From Pectobacterium parmentieri (GTDB lineage Bacteria; Pseudomonadota; Gammaproteobacteria; Enterobacterales; Enterobacteriaceae): a stretch of DNA of 64,000 nt. Below, piece by piece: positions 1 through 8,923 of this stretch. Below the pieces are notes generated by a model. It was not told the origin of the DNA, did no database searches, and saw only the letters and a list, made by a program, of their open reading frames with translations. Each line of letters starts with the position of its first letter. Position 1 is the first letter of the stretch. The translations under genes and the position numbers were made by a program. The stretch is taken from positions 2,976,001 through 3,040,000 of the forward strand of contig NZ_CP015749.1 of assembly GCF_001742145.1 (NCBI RefSeq), read 5' to 3'.

Positions 1-1435
1 CTTCAATCACAGCCGCTTCATACCGTTGTGTGGCGATACGTAAATCGTGAATGTGCTGATAGCAATCCTGTTCCTCCACCGAACTGCTCATCAGCCGCTC
101 ACGTAGTTCGGGGGACAACGATGTCAGAGACAGCACATCGCCGTCCGGCGTATTCGCGCAGACGACCTCCAGCAGGTTGCGCAGTTCCCGTACATTGCCG
201 GGAAAGTCATATCCCATTAATTGGCGAAGGAAAGTACGGCTTAACGGCCCAACGTGCTTTTGTCGTTCGTCCGCAAATTGATCGATAAAGTGTTCGCACA
301 GCAGGCGAATATCGTCCGGCCGCTCACGCAGCGGCGCGAGCTGCAATAGACACTGGCAGAGGCGATGGTAGAGATCCTGCCGAAACACCCCGTCAGACAC
401 CTGTTGTTCCAGCGGCTGATGCGTCGCGGCGATCAAACGGAAGTCAGAATGAACCTCTTTATCCGCACCGAGGGAACGGAAGCTATGCGTCTCCAATACC
501 CTTAACAGCTTGGCCTGCATGGCCTGCGGCATATCGCCGACCTCATCCAAAAACAGGGTTCCACCATTAGCCTGTTCTACCAGACCTACTTTGTTGCTTT
601 GCGCGCCGGAGAACGCCCCTTTTTGATAGCCAAACAGCTCGCTCTCAATCAGATTTTCGGGGATTGCGGCACAGTTGATGGCAATAAAGGGCTTGTCGGC
701 ACGTTCAGAACACTGATGCAGCAGTCGCGCCACCACTTCTTTCCCTGAACCGGTTTCGCCCTGAATCAGCACCGAAAGACGGTGTTTTGCCGCCTGATAA
801 ATCTGCTGATGTAGCGCTTTCATCACGGCAGACTGCCCCACCAACGTGGTTTCCACCCGTTTTTCCTGCTCGCGACGGCTCTGCCCTTCATCCTTAATCT
901 GGCGGAGCGAATCTCTCAGCGCGACCTGTTCCCGCCGGGTATGCGCCAGCTCACGCAGCAGCATCAGTTGACGACAAAACACCTGCGTCAGTTGTTCGCA
1001 TTCTCCCTGCTGATGCAGCGTTTGCAGGCGCGCCGGCGTATCCAACAGCGCCAGCACTGCCAGCGGCTTACCGCCATCCGACAGCAGCGGCAGCGCGTGA
1101 AGCCCGCAACTCGCCCCGACAGAGATCAGCATCTGCTGAAACTCACGGTGCTCAATGCGGGCACCGCCATAGAGTGAATCCCAGGTGCGCGCCTGATTTT
1201 TATGCAGCGCATAAGCCAGAGGGTGGCTAAAGTCATCCACCCCCAGACTCAGCGCCACTGGCGTTTCATGCACCCGCCCCTGGCAGATCAGTTGCCTGCC
1301 GCTGACATCCACCATACCCAGTAGCATCCCTTGCGGTTGCCAGGCGGCCTGCATCGCCTCCAGCAGCCAGCCGCACAGACTGGCTTCATCATGCTGTTGG
1401 GTGAGCGCAAGCGCCAGTTTGAGGGCATGTTGCAT
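1..1435 (-). CDS. vasH: T6SS sigma-54-dependent transcriptional activator (VasH-like), C-terminus off window
   Basis: Enhancer-binding protein that activates RNA polymerase-sigma54, in T6SS loci usually for hcp or tss promoters. The start ATG (1433-1435) lies 2 bases after the clpV stop, so it is the distal gene of the tss operon. The N-terminal ~200 residues fit a GAF-type sensor. The central AAA+ domain shows a Walker A GETGSGKE (about 745-770) and the sigma-54 contact loop reads GAFSGA rather than the canonical GAFTGA (about 606-624). The reading frame is still open at base 1 (…QRYEAAVIE), so only the Fis-type DNA-binding helix is missing from view. Function is by family and context; the target promoters are not visible here. 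Confidence 0.9.
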   Translation of the reverse strand, partial: MQHALKLALALTQQHDEASLCGWLLEAMQAAWQPQGMLLGMVDVSGRQLICQGRVHETPVALSLGVDDFSHPLAYALHKNQARTWDSLYGGARIEHREFQQMLISVGASCGLHALPLLSDGGKPLAVLALLDTPARLQTLHQQGECEQLTQVFCRQLMLLRELAHTRREQVALRDSLRQIKDEGQSRREQEKRVETTLVGQSAVMKALHQQIYQAAKHRLSVLIQGETGSGKEVVARLLHQCSERADKPFIAINCAAIPENLIESELFGYQKGAFSGAQSNKVGLVEQANGGTLFLDEVGDMPQAMQAKLLRVLETHSFRSLGADKEVHSDFRLIAATHQPLEQQVSDGVFRQDLYHRLCQCLLQLAPLRERPDDIRLLCEHFIDQFADERQKHVGPLSRTFLRQLMGYDFPGNVRELRNLLEVVCANTPDGDVLSLTSLSPELRERLMSSSVEEQDCYQHIHDLRIATQRYEAAVIE

Positions 1436-1437
1436 AG

Positions 1438-4035
1438 TCAGCCCTCCACCTCGGTCTGGAACTGGCCGGCTTCGACGCGGAAATGAATACGGCTGACGGG
1501 TTCCCCCGCAGACAGTCGTTGCAGCAGTTGTAGTGATACCGGTGGCAGCAATGCCCCATCAATCACTGACTCCAGCATACGCGCCCCGTTTTCGCTGCGG
1601 TTTGCCAACCGGAGAATTTCTTCCGGCACCTCATCCTCAATGATGACCTCAGCACTAAAGCGCTGTTGCAGCAGAGAAACCAGACGCGACAATTTACCCT
1701 GTACGATCTCGACCATGGTGGCATGCGCCAGCGGCAGATAAGGGATGACTTCCATACGCGCCAATAGTGCAGGTTTAAAGAAAGCCGCCAGCTCAGGATA
1801 GAGCGCATCCAGCAACACATCCGACTGCTCGGCGTAGTTCACGATCGTCTGGAACCCGAGATTGGACGTCAGGAAAAACACCACATTGCGGCAGTCGATG
1901 ACCCGGCCTTCACCGTCGGCCAGTTCACCTTTATCAAAGGCCTGATAGAACAGATTCAGGACATCCGGGTGTGCTTTTTCCACTTCATCCAGCAGTACCA
2001 CGGAATACGGTTTCTGGCGGATCGCTTCGGTCAATACGCCCCCCTCACCAAACCCGACGTAGCCCGGCGGCGAACCGATCAGGCGTGAAACGGTATGTTT
2101 CTCCTGATATTCCGACATATTGATGGTGGTCAGATAGTTACGTCCGCCAAACATCAGGTCGGCAATCTGGACCACGGTTTCCGTTTTACCCACGCCGCTC
2201 GGCCCCACCAGCAGGAAAGCCCCCAACGGACGCCCAGGACGACGAAGATCCGCACGCGCGGTCAGCAAATGTTTATGCAATTGAGCAATCGCCAACTGCT
2301 GTCCTTTAATCGTTTCACCCAGGAATTCAGGCAGGCGCGTGACGATATCCATTTCACCCTGCGAGATTCGGTTAAGCGGCACGCCCGTCCACTCGGCTAT
2401 CACGGCAGCAATCTGTGTTTTATCAACGTGAGGAGAGACCAGCACGGAGGATTGTTGCAACGCTTCCAGCGCCTGTTCGCAGTCCGCCAGTTCCGCCGCA
2501 GCCGACACAGCATCGAAATCGACGGCTTGATCTTCATCCAGCAACGCCGTGCGCAGTTCAATCACGCGCTGAACCTGCGTTTTCTGCTGCTGCCAATCGG
2601 CTTCTAACTGTACCAACTGTGCCGCGCCGGCTTCGCGAGCATTACGCAGTTCCACTAAGCGGTCTTCGGTATTGCCCAGACCGATGCGCGCCTGCCGCTC
2701 AAGCTGGGTGATTTCCATTTCCTGCTGGCGTAGACGGGTCTGTAGTTGGCTGACGGCACGCGGTGGTGTCGTCAGGTTAATGGCTACGCGCGCACTCGCG
2801 GTATCCAGCACGTCAATCGCTTTATCGGGGAGTTGGCGACCAGAGATATAGCGCGCCGACAGTTGCGCCGCCGCCTGAAGCGCATCTTCATCAATCAGGA
2901 CGCCATGTGCTTTTTCATAGATACCGCGCAGCCCACGCAGGATCACCGTGGCTTCTTCCGCGTTCGGTTCACCGACTTTGACGAGCTGGAAGCGACGGGA
3001 AAGCGCAGCGTCCTTCTCGACATATTTTTTGTATTCGCTCCAGGTGGTTGCCGCGATGGTACGCAACTCACCGCGCGCCAGCGCAGGCTTAAGCAGATTG
3101 GACACATCCAGCCCACCGGCCTGATTGCCTGCCCCGATTAGCGTATGCGCTTCATCAATAAATAGAATGATCGGGCGTGGCGCATCCTTCACTTCCTGCA
3201 TCACACCTTTGAAGCGTTTCTCAAATTCGCCTTTAACTGACGCACCCGCCTGCATCGCCCCCAAATCGAGCGTAAGCAGTTCTACATCTCGTAATCTTTC
3301 CGGCACGGCACCCGCCACAATACGCAGCGCCAGCCCTTCGATCAGCGCACTTTTACCAACACCCGCTTCCCCCACGACAATCGGGTTGTTTTTACGACGA
3401 CGGGAGAGAATATCGATCATCAGATCGATTTCATGGTCGCGGCACAACACCGGGTCCAACTGCCCTTGTCGAGCGGATTCCGTCACATTTTGCGTATAGC
3501 GCGAGAGCTGCGTGTTCGCCGCGGCTGCCTGTTCGGCCGTGGCGGACTGCACCGCGACGTCCGTTTCCACCGAATCTTTCACCCACTCATCAAACTGCTG
3601 GCGTAAAAGTTCACGGTTAATCTGCGCCAGCGGGCGGGATACCGCGCCTGCCACATAGCGATTGGGCGTCAGCAGCAAGACCAGCAACAATATGCCGCTG
3701 CGCAGACGCACGTGCTGAAACTCAGCCGAGGCCAGCAGCCAGCTATCCTGTAACCACTCCACCAACAGAGGGGAGAATGAGGGATAGCCCGCGTCAAATT
3801 CTTTATCCACGGAGGAAGGCAACAGCAGCGAAGACAACTCATCCGCATCAACGCCCGCACGCTTGAGGATCTGCCGCACATCACACAGCGGCGTTTCCAG
3901 CATTTTCATCAACAAGTGCTCAATACGGATTTCCGCACCCTGATGCTGAATACAGAGTGCCGCCGCTTCTTCCAGCATATGACGGCACACGGGGTTGAGT
4001 CGTTCAACCAGTGTCGGCAGTTCAATTCGAATCAC
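1438..4035 (-). CDS. tssH: T6SS sheath-disassembly AAA+ ATPase ClpV (TssH)
   Basis: Hexameric unfoldase that recycles contracted TssB/TssC sheath in the cytoplasm. The 865 residues have an N-terminal Clp repeat domain (about 1-150), a first AAA module with Walker A GEAGVGKS (222-229) and Walker B LFIDEAH (291-297), a middle coiled-coil (about 425-500), and a second AAA module with Walker A GPSGVGKT (611-618) and Walker B LLDEVEKAH near 681-689. The length is normal for ClpV1. It starts at a GTG with an AGGAGC ribosome site, 13 bases after tssL. No IGF/IGL ClpP-docking loop was noticed, as expected for ClpV rather than ClpA, though this was not checked exhaustively. Confidence 0.97.
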   Translation of the reverse strand: MIRIELPTLVERLNPVCRHMLEEAAALCIQHQGAEIRIEHLLMKMLETPLCDVRQILKRAGVDADELSSLLLPSSVDKEFDAGYPSFSPLLVEWLQDSWLLASAEFQHVRLRSGILLLVLLLTPNRYVAGAVSRPLAQINRELLRQQFDEWVKDSVETDVAVQSATAEQAAAANTQLSRYTQNVTESARQGQLDPVLCRDHEIDLMIDILSRRRKNNPIVVGEAGVGKSALIEGLALRIVAGAVPERLRDVELLTLDLGAMQAGASVKGEFEKRFKGVMQEVKDAPRPIILFIDEAHTLIGAGNQAGGLDVSNLLKPALARGELRTIAATTWSEYKKYVEKDAALSRRFQLVKVGEPNAEEATVILRGLRGIYEKAHGVLIDEDALQAAAQLSARYISGRQLPDKAIDVLDTASARVAINLTTPPRAVSQLQTRLRQQEMEITQLERQARIGLGNTEDRLVELRNAREAGAAQLVQLEADWQQQKTQVQRVIELRTALLDEDQAVDFDAVSAAAELADCEQALEALQQSSVLVSPHVDKTQIAAVIAEWTGVPLNRISQGEMDIVTRLPEFLGETIKGQQLAIAQLHKHLLTARADLRRPGRPLGAFLLVGPSGVGKTETVVQIADLMFGGRNYLTTINMSEYQEKHTVSRLIGSPPGYVGFGEGGVLTEAIRQKPYSVVLLDEVEKAHPDVLNLFYQAFDKGELADGEGRVIDCRNVVFFLTSNLGFQTIVNYAEQSDVLLDALYPELAAFFKPALLARMEVIPYLPLAHATMVEIVQGKLSRLVSLLQQRFSAEVIIEDEVPEEILRLANRSENGARMLESVIDGALLPPVSLQLLQRLSAGEPVSRIHFRVEAGQFQTEVEG

Positions 4036-4048
4036 GGTGTAGCTCCTG

Positions 4049-4825
4049 TTATTGTAATAATTCTCCCAGTTGACGCAGTACGTCCTGGGTTTGATGAGTA
4101 AGCTGGTAACGGTACAGGCCGAATGCGGCCACCAAGGCTACACACACGCCGATAAACAACGTGCGCAATGACACCTGCCTACGCAGTTGGTAGCGCGAGG
4201 CCTGCTGCCCCAGATTCAGGTGGAATACCGTTGGCGCATTCGTAGGCTCAGGGCGCAGGGTGTCATGTAGCTTACTCACAACGCGATCCAGCTCTTCACG
4301 CCCTTGAGTCATCACCCGATAGCGCCCTTCAAAGCCCAGACAAAGGCAGAGGTAGATAAACTCCAGAATGTCGCGATAGCGGGTAGGATCGTCCAACAGC
4401 TTCTCTAGCAGGACGAAAACCTTTTCGCCCCCCCAGGTCTCATTATGAAAACGAGTCAGCAGGGAGTGTGCCGACCACATGCTTTGTCCACCCCACTCCC
4501 GCCCCATCACGGCTTCATCAATAAACGTGCAGAGGATGTAGCGGAAAGACAGGATCACACCGTTCTCATAGCTATGAGAGTGCAATTCCTGTTCGATAGC
4601 CTGAACTTCAGATACCACGCGCTGATAGAGATCCTCCACGCCCTCATAGGCAGAGAGCTGGCGTACCCGCTCCACCATGCCCAATAGCGGCGTAACGGCA
4701 TCAATCATCGGATTAATGCTTTGTCCACGCAGGCGGAACCAGTAGTCGGAATCCATATCCAACTGTCGGGCGTGGTCAAAAAGCAGATCGCCCAGTTGAT
4801 CGTTCTTAATAACCTCGATGCTCAT
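4049..4825 (-). CDS. tssL: T6SS inner-membrane protein TssL (DotU/IcmH family)
   Basis: Forms the TssJ-TssL-TssM membrane complex that anchors the T6SS baseplate. The 258 residues are a cytoplasmic hook-like domain (about 1-215) followed by one tail transmembrane helix (about 221-239) and a short periplasmic end. The family is recognised from the DotU core, including FIDEAVMG near 101-108. There is no C-terminal OmpA/peptidoglycan-binding extension, so cell-wall anchoring must come from another protein. The start ATG is preceded by AGGAG, 15 bases after the tssK stop, as in a typical tssJ-K-L operon. Confidence 0.95.
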   Translation of the reverse strand: MSIEVIKNDQLGDLLFDHARQLDMDSDYWFRLRGQSINPMIDAVTPLLGMVERVRQLSAYEGVEDLYQRVVSEVQAIEQELHSHSYENGVILSFRYILCTFIDEAVMGREWGGQSMWSAHSLLTRFHNETWGGEKVFVLLEKLLDDPTRYRDILEFIYLCLCLGFEGRYRVMTQGREELDRVVSKLHDTLRPEPTNAPTVFHLNLGQQASRYQLRRQVSLRTLFIGVCVALVAAFGLYRYQLTHQTQDVLRQLGELLQ

Positions 4826-4840
4826 CTCTTTCTCTCCTGA

Positions 4841-6178
4841 CTACTGACCGCGGATGGCCCAAAGCTGCATATCCAGTTCCGGGAACTCGCCAGCAATGTG
4901 GAACGCCAACGTATTGCCAGATACCAGCACCTGCCAGGCGGGGCTTTGCCTATCCAGTTGGAAATAGCTGTAACCCGCGTGATAAGGCAGTTGACGCGGT
5001 GCAACCGGCAGCGGCAGCAGTGGAATGCCAGGCAGTTGTAGGCTGATCAGTTCGCGGATCTTCTCGCTGGAGGCAATCTTCGTTTGTTGCAGCAGTTGTT
5101 TACGCAGATGCTCCTGTGGCATACGCGCACGCACCGCCAGTACAAACTCGGCGCTGGCCATCAATTCCGCATCGCCGACCATCGCCACCATCACACCATA
5201 CGGCTGTTTCTTCAGTTGGATGGAAACGGCACGCGGTGACAGTACGGTGCTCAGGGCTTGACGCAGCGCCATCATCAGCGGCTCAAAGCTGGCCTGCTGA
5301 TGTTCATGACGATAGGCCGGGAATTCAGGCGGCAGGCGCGACTCATCGGTAAACGTCATCAGTTCACCACACAGCTCGACTAACGCCTCGTGCAGGCGCT
5401 CGGGGTGTAGCGTGCCAAGGCGGGCCAGATGCGACAATCTGGGCTGGGCGCGGTTAAGCAATTGCAGCATCATGAATTCCGCTACGTCCGCCACGCCCTG
5501 TTGCCCCGGTGCGGCAATACGCTGTGCCAGACTGCGCGCACGTTCGGCAACCAGACCGGCAGATTCCCCCAGGAAGCGTTTTAAGGCAGGGATCGCCGTA
5601 ACGCTGATGCTGCATGGCATAAAATTAGGATCCAGGATCAAGCCGCCGTCAGGGCGTTTATCCAGAATGTTGGCAATCGCCAGCGAGGCATAGGCGCTGC
5701 GATCGTCACGATCGAGCATCAACCGCAGACTAACCTTGCCGACCTCCAGAGAAACGATATCGCCGCCGTCGCTATGCAGATCGCGCACATCATGCCGGTG
5801 TGATTGCAAACGGCTGGCGATCCCCTGTCCCGGTTGGCCCACTTCGCTGACGCCATTTACCGCCAGCGGTAGTGCCAGATACACTTTCTGGTTTGCCAGC
5901 GCGACGTCGGTGATCTCCAACGGCAGCGGCAAGGCGTCATCGCCCGGAATATTGAACACAGTGCCATCAGGCATCACCCCGCTGGCATTAACCAGTGCGA
6001 TGCGGCCAAAATTGAGGTATTCCTCATTAATCTCCAGCGATTGCAAGCCATAAAAATAATCACTCAGTGCGCTGAGACGCGCATGCAATGCGTAATCGGT
6101 ATGTCTTTGCTGCTGTTGAAAATGCTGCGGTTTAATGAACAAACCTTCCCGCCAGATAATGCGATTGCGACTCGACAT
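4841..6178 (-). CDS. tssK: T6SS baseplate adaptor TssK
   Basis: Trimeric cytoplasmic adaptor that links the baseplate (TssF/G/E) to the membrane complex (TssL/TssM). The 445 residues match the family length. The N-terminus reads MSSRNRIIWREGLFIKPQHF, the characteristic TssK opening in which the GLFIKPQHFQQQ stretch forms part of the shoulder domain. It lies between tssJ (2-base gap) and tssL (15-base gap), the standard order. No irregularity is seen. Confidence 0.96.
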   Translation of the reverse strand: MSSRNRIIWREGLFIKPQHFQQQQRHTDYALHARLSALSDYFYGLQSLEINEEYLNFGRIALVNASGVMPDGTVFNIPGDDALPLPLEITDVALANQKVYLALPLAVNGVSEVGQPGQGIASRLQSHRHDVRDLHSDGGDIVSLEVGKVSLRLMLDRDDRSAYASLAIANILDKRPDGGLILDPNFMPCSISVTAIPALKRFLGESAGLVAERARSLAQRIAAPGQQGVADVAEFMMLQLLNRAQPRLSHLARLGTLHPERLHEALVELCGELMTFTDESRLPPEFPAYRHEHQQASFEPLMMALRQALSTVLSPRAVSIQLKKQPYGVMVAMVGDAELMASAEFVLAVRARMPQEHLRKQLLQQTKIASSEKIRELISLQLPGIPLLPLPVAPRQLPYHAGYSYFQLDRQSPAWQVLVSGNTLAFHIAGEFPELDMQLWAIRGQ

Positions 6179-6180
6179 AA

Positions 6181-6705
6181 TTATTCTTCTTCTTGGTCTT
6201 TTTTGATTTCGACTTCATCCCGGCGCAGGTGCACGAGGATCTGATACGTTTGCCCGACATTTTTTAGCTTGATCACCTTGCGCCATTCCGCACTTTCCGA
6301 ATCCGCATAGCGAGCGACCACGCCGAGGTAGTGCACCTTTTCATCCAACGCTTCTGGCGGCAGGTATTTGAACTGCCCCGGCAACAGCGTGTAGTCCTGA
6401 TGACTGAGGTAATTCTTGGCCAGCGCCTTTTCGATATCCGTCGTGATCTGATCATAATCCGTGGCTAACAGGCGAGAATCTTCCGCCAGCAGGACCAGTT
6501 GGAATTCGATAGGTGCAGCTTCACCACTTTCATTCGGGTTAACGTCCGGTTCCGCCAGCAGGCTAAAACCCACGGTAGAAGGCTGATGATTGTTGCTGCC
6601 CACCTGGATATCAGGATTCGCCGCGACCTGCGCCATTTTGCTCAGCGTGGAACACCCCGACAGCACGACCATCAGCGAACATAAGCAAAATGCCCGCAGC
6701 ATCAT
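6181..6705 (-). CDS. tssJ: T6SS outer-membrane lipoprotein TssJ
   Basis: Outer-membrane-anchored lipoprotein that binds the periplasmic part of TssM. A lipoprotein signal peptide with lipobox LSGC puts the lipidated cysteine at residue 18. The mature part is a ~155-residue transthyretin-like fold, with the usual 'PxEFQLVLL' type core near residue 65. The ATG start overlaps the tagH stop as ATGA (the first of two adjacent ATGs), with an AGGAG site inside the tagH end, which implies translational coupling. The acidic tail (EIKKDQEEE) is slightly unusual but harmless. Confidence 0.95.
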   Translation of the reverse strand: MMLRAFCLCSLMVVLSGCSTLSKMAQVAANPDIQVGSNNHQPSTVGFSLLAEPDVNPNESGEAAPIEFQLVLLAEDSRLLATDYDQITTDIEKALAKNYLSHQDYTLLPGQFKYLPPEALDEKVHYLGVVARYADSESAEWRKVIKLKNVGQTYQILVHLRRDEVEIKKDQEEE

Positions 6706-7922
6706 TTTTGCTCCTGCTGTTGGCGCACGGCACGGTCATACGCCTGCGCATACACCTGATGGAACAGTTTCTGGAAACCTTGCTGGCGTGGCGACGTCAA
6801 TTCTCGGTAGTAGTGCTGATACATTTGCCATGCCCAGCCGTCATCCGCCGCCAGTGGTTCACCACTACGGCGATAATGCTCAAAGCGGCTGAGCAGCGCG
6901 TCTGGCGAAAAGGCCTGAAGAATATTTTCCAACGCCGCAGCAATCGCTTGCTGATTCGCGATGTGATGCACCCGCACATTGTTCAACACTTCTTCCACCG
7001 CAGCAGGTGCAGACAGGTGAACCGGGCTTTTCCCTTCGGCAAACAGCACCGACAGCGTATCCGCATAGCCCAGCCCCAGACGCAGCGGGTTATCTTCAAT
7101 CGGGCGTAAATGCGTGTCCGCCAGTGCGGCCTGTTCCGTCTGCAATGTCAGCAGCCCTTCAACCATCGCACGCAGGCTTTTCCCCATTTCTTCCAGCATT
7201 TCACGCAGGCGAGCATCATCACCCGGCTGAAGCGACAGCCCCAGGCCACGCATCAACGGAGCCAGCGAAGTGCCGTCGCTGTACCCTTCCAGCCCTTCTC
7301 CCGCGTAGGGGGTATTGATGCTCGGTAATTCGACAAATTTCTGATCCATGGTGTCCTCAACAGCAGAAAAAGAAGAAAGAGAGGTCGTGAGCGATTCTCC
7401 GCCTCTCTCACTGTCTGATGGCAATAGTGGCTGGCTCTGTTCTTTCTGTAGCGCCCACAGCGGGTCATTCATCACGGCCGCAGTATCTGCACTCTCTGCC
7501 GTTCGCCCTTTTTTCTTTTCACTTAACCAGCCGCCTAACACATCGTCCGTGCGCAGCCCTAACACCTGATCGATATCCTGTTCCGTCGTGGGATCGCCGA
7601 TGTAAACGCCCAGCCGAAAAGGCCCAATCACCAATTCATCGCCGTGCGACAAAATGACGTTGCGATCCCGCCCAATCGGCGACAGCGAACCGTTAATAAA
7701 AGACTGCCCGCTCAGATCGCATAGACTGAAATAACCATCGGTCATTTCGATACGTGCATGCGCGGGTAACACCGATCCCAATCGATCGCGTAGCTGCCAC
7801 TGATCTTTTTCCGATGCACCCAGCGTGCCACCGAGGTGATCAAACTGATGCTGCACCTGAGAATTGATATCGAGCTGCTCACTGTTGAGCACAACCAACG
7901 TGAGTGGATGGGTTACGTTCAC
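6702..7922 (-). CDS. tagH: T6SS FHA-domain protein TagH (Fha)
   Basis: Phosphothreonine-binding scaffold linked to post-translational control of T6SS assembly in systems that carry PpkA/PppA. I chose the GTG at 7920-7922 (406 residues) because an AGGAG lies 5 bases upstream and it falls just after the tssG stop; the longer frame to 7988 would overlap tssG by 64 bases. The FHA domain (about 1-100) contains the expected DG.FSLCDLS.. and 'SFINGSLSPIGR' features. A low-complexity linker follows, then the T6SS-specific C-terminal domain (about 225-400). No kinase or phosphatase gene is seen in this window. Confidence 0.92.
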   Translation of the reverse strand: MNVTHPLTLVVLNSEQLDINSQVQHQFDHLGGTLGASEKDQWQLRDRLGSVLPAHARIEMTDGYFSLCDLSGQSFINGSLSPIGRDRNVILSHGDELVIGPFRLGVYIGDPTTEQDIDQVLGLRTDDVLGGWLSEKKKGRTAESADTAAVMNDPLWALQKEQSQPLLPSDSERGGESLTTSLSSFSAVEDTMDQKFVELPSINTPYAGEGLEGYSDGTSLAPLMRGLGLSLQPGDDARLREMLEEMGKSLRAMVEGLLTLQTEQAALADTHLRPIEDNPLRLGLGYADTLSVLFAEGKSPVHLSAPAAVEEVLNNVRVHHIANQQAIAAALENILQAFSPDALLSRFEHYRRSGEPLAADDGWAWQMYQHYYRELTSPRQQGFQKLFHQVYAQAYDRAVRQQQEQK

Positions 7923-7924
7923 AT

Positions 7925-8923
7925 TTACTCCTGCACACAAATCGTCACATAGGGATCCGCTGGCGGCTGCCCGAGAAAGCTGCTCCACCCCAAACGGCTG
8001 CTTTGCTCGCTGCCCAGACTTAAGCCCTTAGCTTCATCTTCTGCGAAACCAAGACGGAGATCCCAAGCCAACTGATCGCGAAGAATGAAAGAGACAAAAC
8101 GCACCAGCGGCTGAAAATGTTCACCGTTGGGCAGAAAGCTGAGAAAGCGGCTAAAACTGAGATTGCCGATCTTGAGCAAGAACTTGCCGGCACAATCATT
8201 CACTTTGTCACCGATGACAAAATCACCGCCCAGCATCATGTTTCCTTTTCCCAGCCGGTTCTGCTGCCCTTCATGAATGGGAACGCGGCGGTGCTGCCAG
8301 GCCAAGACGGCAACATCATCCAGGTCAAAACAGTGAATAACTAACCCGGCGACCACTTCAGGGGAACGGCTGGGGCTTGCCAACACCCCAGCGTAGGAAA
8401 GCATCTTGGCGCGGTTAACCGGCAGACTGTCGCGCACGGCATCATTGCCCAAGCCCACGAGCGCAAACATCAGACGGGAGAATCCATCCTCCCCCTCATT
8501 CTGAAAGCGGACGTGATAGCGATATTTCCGCCATGCGCGGTGCAACAGCGTGAGTAAGCGATGATGAAAGAAATCGAGAAACACGCCCAGCTTCTGTTCG
8601 CCCTGCGCGTATTCCCAGGCCAGTTCTTCGAGGTAATAGCCGGGCATCGGCGACTGACTACCGTGCAGGCCCAGGAACGCGACTTCCAATTCCTGACGGC
8701 CCTCTTCATCACACCCCACCCGCAAGATATCGCTGGGGTGAAAACCGATGGAGGCCGTGGAGCGAAAACGCAGACGTTCCTGTTCAGGGCGAAAATCCAG
8801 CTCTTGTTCCAGATCCACGCCTTCCAACTGGTTGAGTAATTCCACCAGTTGGAAAAAATTGAAGCGTGAGACATCCTGACGGAACGTTACATCATTGAGT
8901 GTTGACCTATCTGTACCGGCCAT
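7925..8923 (-). CDS. tssG: T6SS baseplate protein TssG
   Basis: Wedge component of the T6SS baseplate; two TssG with TssF form the core bundle that TssK trimers bind. The 332 residues are typical. The N-terminal FNFFQLVELL segment is the family signature, with further conserved blocks FLGLHGSQSPMPGYYLE and FFHHRLL. The start ATG follows a GGAG site located inside the end of tssF, with a 37-base overlap, suggesting coupled translation of the TssF-TssG pair. Confidence 0.95.
   Translation of the reverse strand: MAGTDRSTLNDVTFRQDVSRFNFFQLVELLNQLEGVDLEQELDFRPEQERLRFRSTASIGFHPSDILRVGCDEEGRQELEVAFLGLHGSQSPMPGYYLEELAWEYAQGEQKLGVFLDFFHHRLLTLLHRAWRKYRYHVRFQNEGEDGFSRLMFALVGLGNDAVRDSLPVNRAKMLSYAGVLASPSRSPEVVAGLVIHCFDLDDVAVLAWQHRRVPIHEGQQNRLGKGNMMLGGDFVIGDKVNDCAGKFLLKIGNLSFSRFLSFLPNGEHFQPLVRFVSFILRDQLAWDLRLGFAEDEAKGLSLGSEQSSRLGWSSFLGQPPADPYVTICVQE

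Noticed and set aside
2095..3499. Plus-strand frames inside clpV and many similar antisense frames in other genes
   Set aside because: They are shadows of a well-supported gene on the opposite strand, with low-complexity Arg/Pro-rich translation.
7923..7988. Longer start for the FHA protein
   Set aside because: It would overlap tssG by 64 bases, whereas a GTG with an AGGAG site fits right after the tssG stop.
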